Part shown: in pieces, positions 1-11,364 of the stretch
Position numbering within the stretch: the stretch's first letter is position 1
Layout of the letters: every line of letters begins with the position of its first letter
Origin: Heliocidaris erythrogramma
Lineage: Eukaryota > Echinodermata > Echinoidea > Camarodonta > Echinometridae
Reading direction: 5' to 3'
DNA length: 64,000 bases
NCBI GenBank assembly: GCA_025617745.1
Contig: CM046861.1
Location: 18,821,563 to 18,885,562, forward strand
Program-made: the position numbers and the translations under genes
Notes under the pieces: model-generated
Database searches by the model: none
What the model saw: only the letters and a program-made list of their open reading frames with translations
What the model was told of the DNA's origin: nothing

Positions 1-35
1 GTTTTTTTCTTTTCTAAAAATTTGTATCTATCTAT

Positions 36-320
36 CTATGTCCCATAGCATGGGGGCCGTTGGGGCGACAGTATGTTGGATCTTGAGACACAGGTTCTCC
101 ATAATTTTCTGTCTTCAGCTGTTCTAGTTAGCTGCCCAAAAGACATCCCTGTCCACTGATTGATGTTATCAATCATGGTCTTAGTCAGTCTGCCCAAGGA
201 GGTTCCAACAGATGGAGTCATCAGACAGCCTCCCTTTGAAGCGAGCTGTGATGCTGCCACAACAAACATGACAAATATGCACTCTCCGAAAACATTCTTC
301 CTAACGAGGAAACAAATCAA
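36..320 (-). pseudogene. 3' scrap of an RTE-like LINE reverse-transcriptase ORF
   Basis: A 94-residue minus-strand ORF. Its C-terminal half (about residues 45-94) contains DNINQWTGMSFGQLTRTAED followed by RKLWR and ends in a PQRPPCYGT-like tail. This pattern matches the extreme C-terminus of endonuclease/reverse-transcriptase polyproteins of RTE-type non-LTR retrotransposons, where a W-T-G...L-T...A-E-D-R...W-R block precedes a short Pro-rich tail (family recognition from memory). No RT catalytic motif is present, so this is only the last piece of an element whose body would lie to the right on the minus strand and is absent. The N-terminal residues are hydrophobic and probably not part of the original protein. 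Confidence 0.5.
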
Positions 321-1004
321 ATTCCATTTTATTGCATAACCATGGTTAAATACAGTGGAGGATATTTAGTTTTTCGCAGAACCAAATTTAACTTCAAAAA
401 AGTGCACATGAATGATATAACAAGGTTCAAGCGAACATATTTAGTGCCAAAAATACCAGATTTCCAATGACACTTTCTTGACTGGGCGCGTGTGCCCACT
501 ACTTTGGTTGGCTATATTTCCTAGAGCCATCTTTCACGATGGTAAAATATGAAATTTAATAATTGGCATTAAGCGGAAAGGTGTTAAAATTGCCCTTAAA
601 GAGGCATACATTTGTGCACTTTTAAGGCTATATCTCAATATATTGTTCATTCTGCGGCAGGGGAATTTCAGATTGAAATCGAAATTATTTACATTAAAAC
701 AGCACATTCACTTTCTGTGTTTGTTGATTTATGAATTTAACTGCGCATCGTAAACATTCAAGTGTCAAAACATCTCTAAATCTTTCCCGTTTACTTTTGC
801 GACATCAGACATCGCTTCAAAGACTCAGATTATTAATTCAATTGTACATCCTTTATAATGTGCCAGGTGTTTGCATTAATTATCGTTAGTTGAGACTCCA
901 TCTGTTTGAACGGCCTTGGTCTGCCCCTCTTTCTTCTGCACTGGTTTCTTCTTTCAAAATATAGTCTAAAGTTAATCATGTGTTTTCATTAATTGTTTTT
1001 GCAG
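321..1004. other. Non-coding stretch ending in a splice acceptor
   Basis: AT-rich DNA with no recognisable ORF. The last 25 bases form a T-rich tract ending in TTGTTTTTGCAG at 993-1004, a good 3' splice site for the exon that follows, so much of this interval is probably intron. Confidence 0.35.
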
Positions 1005-1252
1005 GTACAATATCAACTTTGGCCAGTCCGCCACCATACGACCGCTGTCAGTCAAGCAATAGTATGCCAATGACACCCCCCGAAACGTCACCCATGTTAA
1101 CAACAATCGACACAACGAATAGAGCAACCGCGCAACGATCATCACAAACGCGGTCAACAATGCCGCGATTGCCACCGACTCGATCACCGACACGAACATC
1201 AATGCGATCACCAGTACGTTCACCAACCCTTGTGAGGAATACGACAGTGTAG
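1005..1252 (+). CDS. Probable terminal coding exon of a host gene, Ser/Thr/Pro/Arg-rich tail
   Basis: The exon starts after a polypyrimidine-AG acceptor at 1004 and stays open for 82 codons to a TAG at 1250-1252. The peptide runs from TISTLASPPPYDRCQSSNS into TPPETSP and then repeated TRSP/RSP units. This is typical of a disordered, phosphorylatable C-terminus. No domain is visible and I do not recognise the gene. Base composition is clearly richer in CG and ACC/CCG codons than the flanks, which supports real coding. About 3.7 kb downstream is gene-poor and carries several AATAAA-like signals, which fits a long 3' UTR. Alternatively it could be a chance ORF: the minus strand is also open here. 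Confidence 0.4.
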
Positions 1253-4200
1253 TACACGGAGAGCAACCATCTTGGACATCTGTGCCAATGCATATATGCT
1301 GAATGCATGATGATGGTTCAAAAATGGCGTTGGACTTCTTGGAAGATGCAAGAGAGCTCAGATGCTATCGTGTCCGGTTTCGTATTGGCTTGTGGAATCT
1401 TATTTAGTCAGTATTATTTCAAGTGATGTTTAATAGATTGTTGATGATGATTTATTACACGTTCATGTTTTGATGTTGATATATGTACTTTGGTTTTGTT
1501 TTATATTACATACTGACATAAATTTATCTCAACTCACTTCCATATTACCTGTCATGCCTATTGTTCTTTTTTATTTTGTAAAGTAAAGTACATTTGCTCT
1601 CAAATGATTCACTGTGTTGAATATTCATGTTTGTACTTCTGCTAATGCATGTGGATATTGTATTTTGCTAATTGGGAAATACATGTTATTATCCTACTTC
1701 TGTGTCTCATACTTCCTTTTTCCACCATTAAGCACAATTACGTAGATAAAGTAGTATATAGTATATTTCTTTCCGTGGAGTGATGACACGCTGCGCTCTC
1801 AGGCAATCACGCAAGACATCAATCTACATTTGCCACTCTCCACCCAGGTGTAGTAAATGGATACCTGATAGAAAGTTATTCTTTGTATGCTTTCATCACC
1901 TTAACCATCTGGGCTAAAGCCAGGACAATAATGGTACTCTATAGGTGCATTAAGCATCCCCTGGGATGGATAAGTGCGCAGTATAAATGTAGCTATCATT
2001 ATCATCATCATTTTGTCTGCATCTGTGTGGGCCTTGCAATATTACGCCATATTGCTTGCTGAAGAAACAAGTTCCATTGCCAAATTCATCCTCGTCATGT
2101 ATTGTACTTGCTTCCTTCCTTTGCTAATGATGATTGGAAATGTAAACATAGGAAGTTTCAAATGTCGCAAAGTACATGTACATGCAGTAGAGGCACAAGT
2201 GTTTTCATACCATGATGATTTTCATATGAAAACCAAGCAGAGAAAGTGTAAAAGAGAGAGGAAGTGAAAGAGACTAAGTGTGAGAGAGGGTGTGAAAGAG
2301 AGAGCAGTTGCTTTAATAGGTTATTGACATCCTTATTCCTTTTTTTGTGCAATTATTTTTTTTTAAACCTCCTTTTTCAACAAATTATGTCATTCCTGCT
2401 TTGTAGACTATTGATAATGATCCTTTGGATTTGCGAACTTCAGTTCAATTTTCATGATTATGCCAAGCAAAAGATTATTTTGACGGAGAAGAAGCTAGTC
2501 CAATGACAGAAAAGAAACACGTTCAGTATTGACATATTTTAGTATTTATCAAACGGATTGAGAAAGCAACATTTAGCAGCAGATACAATAGGACTTCACT
2601 GTGTACTACCATAATAAACTTTACTTTCTGAACATAGTACTGTATTTGAGAGAACAATATACAGAGGAAAGAGAAGGTTTTCATAGCTTTTGGTTCACTA
2701 AAAGAGATGGGCTGCTTCGAAAGTGCCAAATTACAGGATGTTACCGTATTCCTATTTAACTGCACAGGGCATGATGGGAATGAACTTATATTTACAATTC
2801 CATGTACATTTTTTTTTCAAATACCACTCTCTTATGAGGAGATTACCGAACTCATATTGTTTGTGCATCAAAAAAGAATTCCTATGTCGCAACACATTGC
2901 TCTTAGAAACAGAGTTGCAGAGTTTCCAGTTTGACAATCATCATTGTGAACTGTGGTATATGCAAATCAAAGTATTCAAAATGAACTCTGTTTTTGAACA
3001 ACCTGTAGAAAAATGAAGGCACTTTATGCCTAAATATTACTCATTCTGCTGCTGATGATATACATATACATGTATTTCTTCTTCCTTTTTAATAAATTGG
3101 TAAATATTAAATGCATTTTGACAAATTGAAGCAAGTTAGAGACAACTCAAATCATATCTATTGAATTATTGATGTGAGGAAAAGCAAAATTTTGACTAGA
3201 GCTTTAATTCCCAATTCAGATGAATTATGCAATTCATAATTTTATTATCAAATTATGTCCTAGTCTTATAGGCAAGAAGTTAATGTGATAATTCTCTTAT
3301 TAATTTAGAATCCGAGGTTGTGTATGAATAATTAATATAGATAGAAAGAAATTATTAATTAAAATGTCAATCTTAGCTAAATGTATTATTTGTATTTGAT
3401 AGAATGAAATTTGATTATGAATGAGAATTTGTTTGTATGCATGCATTTGTAAAGAGTTTATTATCTTGAGAGGGATTTGTATGTATTAGGGTGTACAAAA
3501 AAAAAAAAAAAAATCTTTAGGATTAACAATGTAAATGAAGCCCTCTTTTAAGACTGGACAATTGGGCTCTGTATCATAATAGCTGCTAGTCAATTGTAAA
3601 TGCAATGCTTTATCAAAACAATTTTGACATGTATGTATCCCTCTGTACAGTTTCTATGTATAAAAAATAAAAATTCTTTTCCATTTTATAGGATCTTATT
3701 TGAAATTCTGGTTACTAAATGTTACATAAATTCTGAGGAGAAATAGTCTGATCCTACTCAACTTTTTGGATATGGACAAGTTCAAATTAGCTGGTGAAGT
3801 TAAATATATTCTTATAAAACAGCCTACATGTACGATGATTCTCTTTTCCTTAAAGACTGTGACAATATCTGTGGGATTTGTCAGATGTTATTCAGAAAGA
3901 CAATTCATTGTTTTGGTGTAAATATGTTTGGGCATTGTTGTGGTATAAAGTCTGGAGGGGGATTTATGTCAACTGTGCATTGACTTCAGGAAGTGATACT
4001 TTGATGTTATGAATGAGTGGTGACTATTTCAAGATAGTATTGAAGTTTTATGTTATGATTTGAAGGGAGAAAATGGAAAAAACACAGATTTGGGGTTGTA
4101 ATAAGTTGAGATGATAAGTGCACCAATTCTCAGTGTTTGCAATATACGGTGCACCATCTATCGGATGCCACAGATAGGCCATTGTCCAGCCTCTGGGGGC

Positions 4201-4344
4201 AACATCAAATTTGCGCTCTGCGGCAGCATTGTTGAGTGGCCACTTCACCCAGAATATGTCTTTCATCCACAGGTATTTCTCCAAATTTTCAAGTTTGGAA
4301 GTGTGGAATGGCATTCTGATGCTTCTGCTTCACAGTTAAAAACC
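1253..4344. other. Gene-poor AT-rich stretch, possibly a 3' UTR
   Basis: No ORF with recognisable content. AATAAA-like polyadenylation signals occur, for example near 3089 and 3667, and an 18-nt A run lies near 3497-3514. Short ORFs at 1974-3016 have no protein-like pattern. The stretch could be the 3' UTR of the exon ending at 1252, but the sequence does not prove it. Confidence 0.3.
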
Positions 4345-4479
4345 ATGGCAAAAGCAGAGGAAGCATTCTTCAAAAATTGTCCAAATATGGCAAAAAAATA
4401 TGCGGCATGTATTCGAGACATTAAATGTATAGTAGCTAGGCATACGAAGCCCTGGGATTTCCCACTTCCAGCTTTGTGA
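4345..4479 (+). CDS. Candidate small CX9C-motif exon (twin-CX9C-like start)
   Basis: An ATG in strong Kozak context (AAAACCATGG) opens a 44-codon frame. Its first 27 residues contain NCPNMAKKYAAC, an exact C-x9-C spacing with A/K-rich helical residues. This is the helix signature of twin-CX9C mitochondrial intermembrane-space proteins and of small complex I/IV assembly factors (NDUFAF8-like is one guess). The second CX9C is absent, so if real this is a first coding exon. A donor-like GT lies just after the codons for RDIK. The frame is also open upstream to 4111. With no second exon found, the call is tentative; chance is possible. Confidence 0.25.
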   Translation: MAKAEEAFFKNCPNMAKKYAACIRDIKCIVARHTKPWDFPLPAL

Positions 4480-4986
4480 TATGGACTCTTTCCCATGAGG
4501 CATTGCAGATTTCGGCCTTTCCATTGCAACCGATAGGTGTCACACACTATTGCGAATACCAAGAATTATGTTTTATGGTTATCCCAAATTATATGATACC
4601 AGTCTGCTTGTTATCTTTATGAATAGGATACATGTAGGATGCAAGAAATACTGAGAAAAAATTATCCTGCCATTTTATAGAGTTTTGTATTTGTCACAGC
4701 CATATTTTAGCTGGGTTAGAGACCAGTGAAAAGAAGATAAATAATTATACATATATATTATATATTGTAAATGTGCTGTATTTGATATTGGTGTTGTATA
4801 TAAGTAGAAATGCCTATATTTCTGCAGTTTTTATGTAGAATGTCAGATCCAGATTATTTGCTGGGGAGTCTGGTAAATAAAAAAGGAGGCTTTGATTATT
4901 TACTGATGGATATGAAGGATAGTTGATTGATGTATATTATCCAGATTTCAGTTATAGCATTTGTTGTGCTATGTATCATATGTATA
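4480..4986. other. AT-rich non-coding stretch
   Basis: No ORF or structured element recognised. It carries TA-rich microsatellite-like sequence near 4750. It ends at a TA dinucleotide (4985-4986) that is the target duplication of the inverted-repeat element starting at 4987. Confidence 0.3.
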
Positions 4987-5254
4987 CAGCCCTGGAAAAA
5001 TTATCAGACCAAGCTCCAATTACAGGGGTAATGTATGACGCATACAAACACACAAAATTGACATTTTCATTGAACCTCCGTGAATGAATATCATATCACA
5101 GAAATTCTAGCTTGCTATTGTATTTTATTTCCTTCTTACCACACAAATAACATCATCAGTGTATTAAGTTTGTCCATATATAGCTGTTGATGAAATTTCC
5201 ATTAACATTCCCACAGCTCACTAAACTGCTTTTATTTACTACAATAAATCAATG

Positions 5255-5400
5255 TACCTACCTATTTGCTAGTCTTCCGACTGCGCAAGCCATTCGAGTA
5301 ATTAAAGTCACGACAGTGCATATACCCCCCCTAGGATCACGCCTTCCTCTGTGCATGTACGCATGACGCGCGCACACAATCCTCCTCTTTCCTTCTCGCA
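5255..5400 (+). repeat. Left terminal repeat of DIRS element B
   Basis: The block starts GTACCTACCTATTTGCTAGT. It recurs in the same orientation at 21282-21413 inside B's right terminus, with few differences. In A and C the equivalent right-hand copy is inverted. Confidence 0.8.
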
Positions 5401-5573
5401 GCCTAAAGAGTTGCAGCTAAGTCACTATCTTGCGCAAAAATTCAGAGTTTGCTACTCTTTTAGCGCGTTTTTGGGTGACTTTTGCCAATATTTCCGTCCT
5501 AGACTTGTTTATTATCTGTTTAGTGTCGGTTTATGTCTGTCACGTATTTATATTTACTGCAATAAATCATATA

Positions 5574-5727
5574 TACCTACCTATTATGCCTGTAGTCTTG
5601 ACTACGGGACCCCTTCGAGAATTATCACACATGTGTCACAATATTGTGCGCACCCCCCGTAATCCTATTGTCCCCTTCGCCACTCACGCGCGTCAATACG
5701 CTACGGCCATCTTCCTCTTTCTTGCTC
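5574..5727 (+). repeat. Left inverted terminal repeat of DIRS element A
   Basis: The block starts TACCTACCTATTATGCCTGT and its reverse complement occupies about 11505-11662. A matching copy opens element C at about 29490-29645. Confidence 0.85.
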
Positions 5728-6126
5728 GCCCCCGACGAGTTAGGACGTATAGTCACAGCGCTCCTGAAATCAGGTCGTATAGTATCTTTTTGGTGCGCTT
5801 TTTCGCATAGTTAAAGCACTTTTAGGTACCTATATTCGTTTAGATTATAGTACTTTGTGTTTTATTAGTCACTCTTGCCGATTGCAAGGGATTTTTTGAT
5901 TCCCTTTCTTGGCATTTATTTTTCTCTTTCACGGTCAGCCCCACGTAGATATTTCCGTGTTTGCGGGTGTTTCCGTTTGTCACCGAGCCTTCGGGTTCGG
6001 TGTTTGTTCTTACGGTTTTTAGGCTGTGAAAATTTCTTTAGTGCGTATCTCCCAAATAAACTTTAGTTTTATTTACTGCATTCAGTTGAAGTATTTCTTA
6101 ATTTGAAAAGTATACTTTATTGTCTG

Positions 6127-6141
6127 TTTTATTGCAGTGGT
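6127..6141 (+). promoter_or_regulatory. Splice-acceptor-like site upstream of the gag start of element A
   Basis: A T-rich run ending TTTTATTGCAG lies 4 bases before the gag ATG at 6142. The same site precedes gag in element C (ATG 30057). Element B, with diverged sequence, has CTCCTTACAG 6 bases before its ATG (15946). This suggests 5' leader splicing, cis or trans; no donor was identified. Confidence 0.35.
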
Positions 6142-8401
6142 ATGAATTCGGAAGAAGAAGCAGCTGGGTCAAGGAGACCTGCTTCTTCCGAAGAGTTGTC
6201 TAGCAAGACGACTCGGCCTTCCAGAACTGCCCCGAGTACAGCGGTACGCGGGGGAGGGAGGAGGGCTAAAGGTAAGTTGCCTAGTGGTGTTCCCTTGCAG
6301 AGTTTGCCAGTTTCGGAGCTTGCGGCTTCGGGACGGGTGGCGTTAACTGAATCGGGATTGTCAACTCCGAAGCCTGTGGTTTCGGGGTGGGTGGCGTCAG
6401 ATTCTAGTGGTTTGGATATCTCGAATCCAATCCCCCGGTCGCTGAGACCAGAGGGGGGGGGCTGTTGTTTCCCGTACGGTAGCGTTCACTCGCTCTGATC
6501 CGTTAGGGGAGACGCGCCCCACTACTGCAGGGCAACCCACGGGCTTAGTCCATGTTGGTCTGGGTTCTCAAACCCTAGCCCCCGGCAAACGCCATATGGG
6601 GGAACGAGTACTTTCTGGGCTGTCTCAGTTGCCAGCTGATGGGAATGCTCGAGCTAACAATTATGGACGCTCTTCGGAGCAACAGGTGTTTTCACCTGAG
6701 TGCGTGACTACTAGTGCTCCCCTATTGCTGCTTTCGAGCGGTCCAATAGTGGGTTCACATGCCTTTAGTAGTCATCGGGCACATACCGAGTCATCTCGGT
6801 CTGCCCACGCACTGGGAGCTTTTAGCTCCCAACCCATGGCTATGGCATCTTCTTGCCTAGCCAATATGGGTGATTTGGGCGATTCTCTAGGCTTACGCCA
6901 TGAGCGCTCCAATCCCTTTATGGGAAGTGAACGTCCCTCCGCGGAGGGATCGGTTCGTGTTTCCAAAGAGGCTTCGGGGATCCGAACGAATCCGATTAAG
7001 CGTTCTAAGAAAAGGGTTTCGGTTACGACTCTTGTCGAACCAGCCAAGAAAAAGGCCAAGAAGAAGGCGAAAAGCGGCAAGGCTTTGCCGGCCTCTTGCC
7101 CGTCTGGCCTGGCTGACCCAGCTAGCTCCTCTCAAGCTGACATGTTCAGTATGATGCGGGCTTTTGCTCAGAATCAGGGTTGGTCCTTTGTACCGGCTTC
7201 TTCAACCCTGACTTCTGTCCCTATTCAGGGATCTCGCTTTGAGTCTAATCAGCCTTTTGTGATTGATTCCTCTTTGTCTGAGACTGATTCGCATGTGCCT
7301 CCTATTCCCGCGGCCCTCGGGGCTCCGCCGGGCGAGGAGACTTTTGGTGAACCATGCGGGGACCCGCCTGCGGAGGCCTTTGTTAGCGTTCCTTTGTCTC
7401 ATTCCACTCGGGTGGAACCAGATTTGGATGCGTCCTCTCAAGCTTCGGTTCCCGAATCGCTTGGGCAGGCGGAGTCTCAATCGCTCAATCTCTGTGGAGT
7501 GGAAGCGATTGCTTTGTTGTCCAAATATCTCCCTGAAGTTCAGTCAACCCGAGCGCAGGGTTCGACTTCGCGTTGGAATTTCAAGCAGCAGGTCTCCTCT
7601 GAGGGTATTGCTCTTGAGGAGGTTTTCAAGCTGGAGTATGACCGCATTGAGGCCGCGCTGTTGGTTAAGCGATCTAATGCGGTCAGGGGTAAGGCCTTTG
7701 CCTTTTGTTCTCAGGACCAAGACAGCTTTTTCAAGGCTAAGATTCTTTCTCCTGAGATTTTAGAGGTTGGTCGTCGCTTGCGGGCGACTAATCCGCTTAC
7801 CTCCGCTGCGTTCAGGGCGGAGGACAAGATTTGGTCTAATATTGAAAACCACATTAGGTCAGGGATGCGTTTGGCGGCTTTTCAAGGGCTTCTCTCCGAC
7901 CTTAGGTCCAGGGCGGAGGAGTTGAATGTTACCGATGGTGACAAGCTGATTATTGACGACTTGCTGCATACTCTTTTTTGTCTGCAGTGGTCGCAGCTTT
8001 CCACAGCAGCTGCTTCGGCTACGTTCCGTCGCAGGACCTCGGCTCTCTCAGCACTGGGTGTTAGAGAGTCGGGCATTGCTCAACTTCTCCGAGATGTTCC
8101 GTCTCGGGGTCCTTCGCTTTTTGGTGGTAAATTCGCTACGGTGTTTCAAAGAGAGATCGATGCGCGAAAGCAGATCTCGGATATGACTAAGCAGTTTCAC
8201 ACTAGCTCTAAGCCAACGCGGGCCCCTGTTCGGCGTAGACCTGCTGGTCCCGTTTCGGGTCAACGCAGTCGCGTGTCTAGGGTCCCGCCTCCTGAGCCTC
8301 AGCCAGCTCCGTCTCGTGGGAGAGGGAGTCGTGGCAGGGGCTTTTCGAGAGGTTCTCGTGGTAAGGCGATGGCTTCGCAGAAGGCCAAGCCTGGATTTTG
8401 A
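6142..8401 (+). CDS. Gag-like protein of DIRS element A (two exons or frameshifted)
   Basis: The start is ATG 6142 (MNSEEEAAGSRR), just after an acceptor-like CAG. The first frame stops at 6498. The main frame is open from 6531 to 8401. Removing 6272-6530 (AAAG/GTAAGT donor, CTACTGCAG acceptor) joins the two frames exactly. The second part has a basic AKKKAKKKAKSGK cluster (near 7048-7080), a predicted helical central domain (about 7600-8200) and a C-terminal RGRGSRGRGFSRGSRG RGG box, typical of nucleic-acid binding. It should coat element RNA in the cytoplasm or nucleus. It overlaps the RT frame by 86 nt. Alternatively the frames may be joined by slippage on a G9 run at 6453-6461. Confidence 0.7.
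6272..6530 (+). other. Predicted spliceosomal intron in gag of element A
   Basis: The donor is AAAG/GTAAGT (GT at 6272) and the acceptor is CCACTACTGCAG/GG (AG at 6529-6530), 259 nt. Splicing leaves one base of a Gly codon upstream and two downstream, restoring frame and removing both the G9 run and the TGA at 6496-6498. Element C has the same donor and acceptor in the same phase (30187-30460, 274 nt). Unspliced RNA would still read in frame to the stop, giving a short Gag variant. Confidence 0.5.
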
Positions 8402-10331
8402 TGTTTTTCCCCGAGCGCTTGTTCGACCGAATGTGGTAGGTGGCCGACTTCATGCGTTTCTCCCCGCTTGGGAGGCCATCTCCGGGGACGTGTTTGTTCT
8501 CTCCGTCGTGCGAGACGGATTCTTCATAGATCTTTGCGCCTCGCTCCCCGGAGGGGCTATAAGAATTCGGTCACCTCCCATGTCTGCCCTGTCTCGGTCT
8601 CATGCTTCGAAGGAGATCGAGTCTCTTTTGGAAAAGAGGGCTATAGAAAGGGTAAGAGACAGACCGTCTCTTTCCCTTTCTCCAATATTTGTTATTCCCA
8701 AGCGCTCGGGAAAACTTCGTTTGATACTGAACCTAAAGAAGATAAACAAATTTATTCCTCCGGTTCATTTTCGGATGGAGACTCTTGCCTCCATTCTTCC
8801 GTTGATCAAAAGGGAAGACTACGCGGTCTCGATAGATCTCAAGGACGCGTACTTTCACATTCCCATTCATCGCGCATCTCGCGATCTTCTGGGGTTCTCC
8901 TTCCTCTCGGAGACTTATCGTTTTCGGGCTCTTCCCTTCGGGCTGCGCCCGGCCCCTCGGGTTTTTACTCAAGTTCTGAGGCGTCGCGGCCTGCGGTTGT
9001 TTTGTTACCTGGACGATTGGCTTCTCCTTGCAGAGTCGCGCGATCGTTTGTTGGACGAGACTCGTTTGTTCGTCTCTCTTACTCAAGACTTAGGTTTCCT
9101 AATAAATTGGGAAAAGTCAGAGTTAGTCCCCACTCGCAGCCCAGTTTTTCTGGGGGCGGTGTTAGACATAAGGAATCAGTTAGCTCGGCCCAGTCGAGAC
9201 AGGATTCTCACCATTGTCTCTGCGGCTCGCAAGCTCTTGCTGGCCAGAAGAGTCTCGGCCAGACAGTGGCTTCAGTTTCTAGGTTATCTAGCCAGTCTAG
9301 TCGATGTTTTAGAGGACTGCCGGCTCCTCATGAGACCCTTTCAGAGGCATCTCCTCAGGTTCTTCAAGCCGGGAAAAGACTCTCTTTTGGTCTGGATTCC
9401 AGTACCAGTAAAGATCAAGTCTCTTCTCGCTTGTTGGACGAGCGAGGTGTTTCTCGCGCGAGGCAGGTCCTTCTCTGTCCCTCTTCCGTCGATATCGGTT
9501 TCGACGGACGCCTCTCGGTTGGGGTGGGGAGGACACTGCAACGGCAGCACGGTTGCGGGGGATTGGTCTCATCTTGGGACTCTTCCTCATATCAATGTCC
9601 TGGAGTTTATGGCAGTTCTGTTGACCTTGCTCCATTTCAGAAGTCGACTTCTCAGTCGTTCGGTTCTGATTCTCACGGACAACGTTACTGTGGCGGCATA
9701 TATCAATCGGCAGGGAGGCACTCGTTCGGTTGCCTTGAATGCCCTAGCAGCTCAGCTGTGGAGGTGGTGTCGTCGCATGGCAATCACACCCGTGGCCTCT
9801 TTCATCCCCGGTCGGGAAAACCTCATTGCGGATTTTCTGTCCCGGGGCAGGTATCTTCCATCGGAATGGATGCTCCATCCGGAGGTATTTTGCCGCATTC
9901 GCAGTTGCCTAGGTCCACTGGAAGTGGATCTATTTGCGTCGGTGCTAAATCACCAGCTGCCGAAGTATTGCTCCCGTGTTCGCGATCAGGGAGCATGGGC
10001 TCTCGATGCTTTCTCCCTCAGCTGGGAGAACCTTCAGGGATTCGCCTTTCCTCCCTTCCAACTGATTCCGCGTGTCTTGCGGAAAATCAGGGAAGATCGG
10101 GCGAGGGTGCTTGTAATAGCTCCCTTTTGGCCCAGGAGGAATTGGTTTCCGGAACTTATGAGCCTTCTAAGGGCTCAACCGTTAGTTCTCCCGTTAAGAG
10201 CGGATCTGGTGTTACAGCCCCTATCGGGGATTCTTCACCACAATCCGGAGTCTCTTCATTTGACTGCTTGGCCCCTGTCGGGGAATCTGCAAGACAGTCG
10301 GGTCTCTCTGATAGAGCCGCGGACTTTTTAA
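8316..10331 (+). CDS. Reverse transcriptase / RNase H polyprotein of DIRS element A
   Basis: Copies element RNA into cDNA. The DIRS-type RT core shows SPIFVIPKRSGKLRLILNL, the catalytic Asp region SIDLKDAYFHIPIH, LPFGLRPAPRVFT and the active-site box CYLDDWLLLAE. An RNase H domain follows with acidic residues in VSTDASRLGWGGH, the E of LEFMAVLLTLLHF and TDNVTVAAYINRQGG. After RNase H comes a domain with DLFAS, AWALDAFSL and IAPFWPRRNWFPEL, which I associate with the methyltransferase-like module of DIRS elements (from memory). Compared with C and B, seven residues (VAVLAAS-like) between APRVFTQV and LRRRGLR are deleted in frame. They lie near the active site, so activity is doubtful. The stop overlaps the YR ATG as TAATG. 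Confidence 0.85.
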   Translation: MGEGVVAGAFREVLVVRRWLRRRPSLDFDVFPRALVRPNVVGGRLHAFLPAWEAISGDVFVLSVVRDGFFIDLCASLPGGAIRIRSPPMSALSRSHASKEIESLLEKRAIERVRDRPSLSLSPIFVIPKRSGKLRLILNLKKINKFIPPVHFRMETLASILPLIKREDYAVSIDLKDAYFHIPIHRASRDLLGFSFLSETYRFRALPFGLRPAPRVFTQVLRRRGLRLFCYLDDWLLLAESRDRLLDETRLFVSLTQDLGFLINWEKSELVPTRSPVFLGAVLDIRNQLARPSRDRILTIVSAARKLLLARRVSARQWLQFLGYLASLVDVLEDCRLLMRPFQRHLLRFFKPGKDSLLVWIPVPVKIKSLLACWTSEVFLARGRSFSVPLPSISVSTDASRLGWGGHCNGSTVAGDWSHLGTLPHINVLEFMAVLLTLLHFRSRLLSRSVLILTDNVTVAAYINRQGGTRSVALNALAAQLWRWCRRMAITPVASFIPGRENLIADFLSRGRYLPSEWMLHPEVFCRIRSCLGPLEVDLFASVLNHQLPKYCSRVRDQGAWALDAFSLSWENLQGFAFPPFQLIPRVLRKIREDRARVLVIAPFWPRRNWFPELMSLLRAQPLVLPLRADLVLQPLSGILHHNPESLHLTAWPLSGNLQDSRVSLIEPRTF

Positions 10332-11294
10332 TGTCCAGTCGTAGGGTTTCTACTAGGGAAATTTACAATTCCCGTCTCTCGGTCTTTTTCCTTTGGTGCA
10401 AAGAGAGAAATCAAACCCCTTCTAAGGCTCCTATTGGTTCAATTGCGGATTTCTTAATCTCGTTATTTGACAAAGGGAGATCTATTTCTACTATCCGAGG
10501 CTACCGTTCGGCGATCGGGGCCATTCATTCGGGTTTTTCGGATGGTTCGGGGATTTCCAATTCCCCGCTGCTAAGTGGTTTGATTCGTTCGTTCTTTCTG
10601 AAACGACCTTCGTTTTCTAAGTTAGTGCCGTCTTGGAGTCTGCCTAAGGTCCTGGAGGCCTTGGCGAAACCTCCTTTTGAACCGTTCGCTTCATCATCTT
10701 ACGGTTAAGACGCTCTTTTTGGTAGCTATTGCCTCTGGGCAGAGGCGCAGTACTCTTCATGCTCTCTGTCTTACTCCTGGTCATGTTCGCTGGGAGAGAA
10801 AAGGTGTTAGGTTGATTCCTAGGGCTTCTTTCGTTGCCAAGAATCAGACAGCTACCTCCGGTCCTGTTGAGATTTTTCTTTGTCCGCTTTCTGACTTTTC
10901 TTCGGTGCGTGAGGACAAAGTTTGGTGTCCTGTTAGGGCTCTCAAATGGTATATTGATAAGACTAAGTCTTATCGTAAGGATGATCAGTTGTTCCTGATC
11001 ACTAGAGAGCCTTTTTCTCCTGCCTCTCTTGATTCCATTTCTAGATGGATCGTTGAAGCTATTAGGGCCGCTGGCACAGAGGCTCTTTTATCCGACAGTA
11101 AGCCTCGTGCTCATGATACTCGTAGTGTCAGCACTTCTTGGGCTCTGTTTCAAGGTGTGGCGCTTGTTGATATTTTGAAGGCTGCTTATTGGCGTTCGCC
11201 CAATTCCTTCATTTCTTGCTACCTTAGGGATATTCCCGCAGGTGAAGCTTTGTTTGCGTCAGCCACCTTGAAGGCCGCTGTGTCTTCTTTGTAG
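10331..11294 (+). pseudogene. Tyrosine recombinase of DIRS element A, frameshifted
   Basis: ATG 10331 overlaps the RT stop (TAATG). The N-terminal DNA-binding part (MSSRRVSTREIYNSRLSVFF onward) runs to about 10685. There an 8-base deletion relative to element C (CCGTTCGC in place of CCGTTAGGTGAAGC) shifts the frame, and the catalytic half continues in another frame to 11294. Catalytic signatures are visible: Arg in GQRRSTLHAL, His-x-x-Arg in AHDTRSVSTSW, the Trp of AYWRS and the probable nucleophile Tyr in ISCYLRD. The enzyme would integrate the circular DNA. This is the expected DIRS position, with no DDE integrase. This copy should not make active enzyme. Confidence 0.85.
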
Positions 11295-11364
11295 TCTTTG
11301 GTGTAATCCTATTTCCTTCCGCTCGAAACATGCCTCCCGGTCTTTGAGTTGGCGCTGGTCTGGC

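Noticed and set aside
2158-3016. Small ORFs of 60-97 codons on both strands
   Set aside because: AT-rich, no protein-like composition, overlapping each other in several frames.
6772-7480. Several minus-strand and alternate-frame ORFs of 70-170 codons over DIRS gag and RT
   Set aside because: They are Arg/Leu/Ser-rich shadows of GC-rich coding frames with no domain pattern. They recur in all copies only because the sequence is shared.
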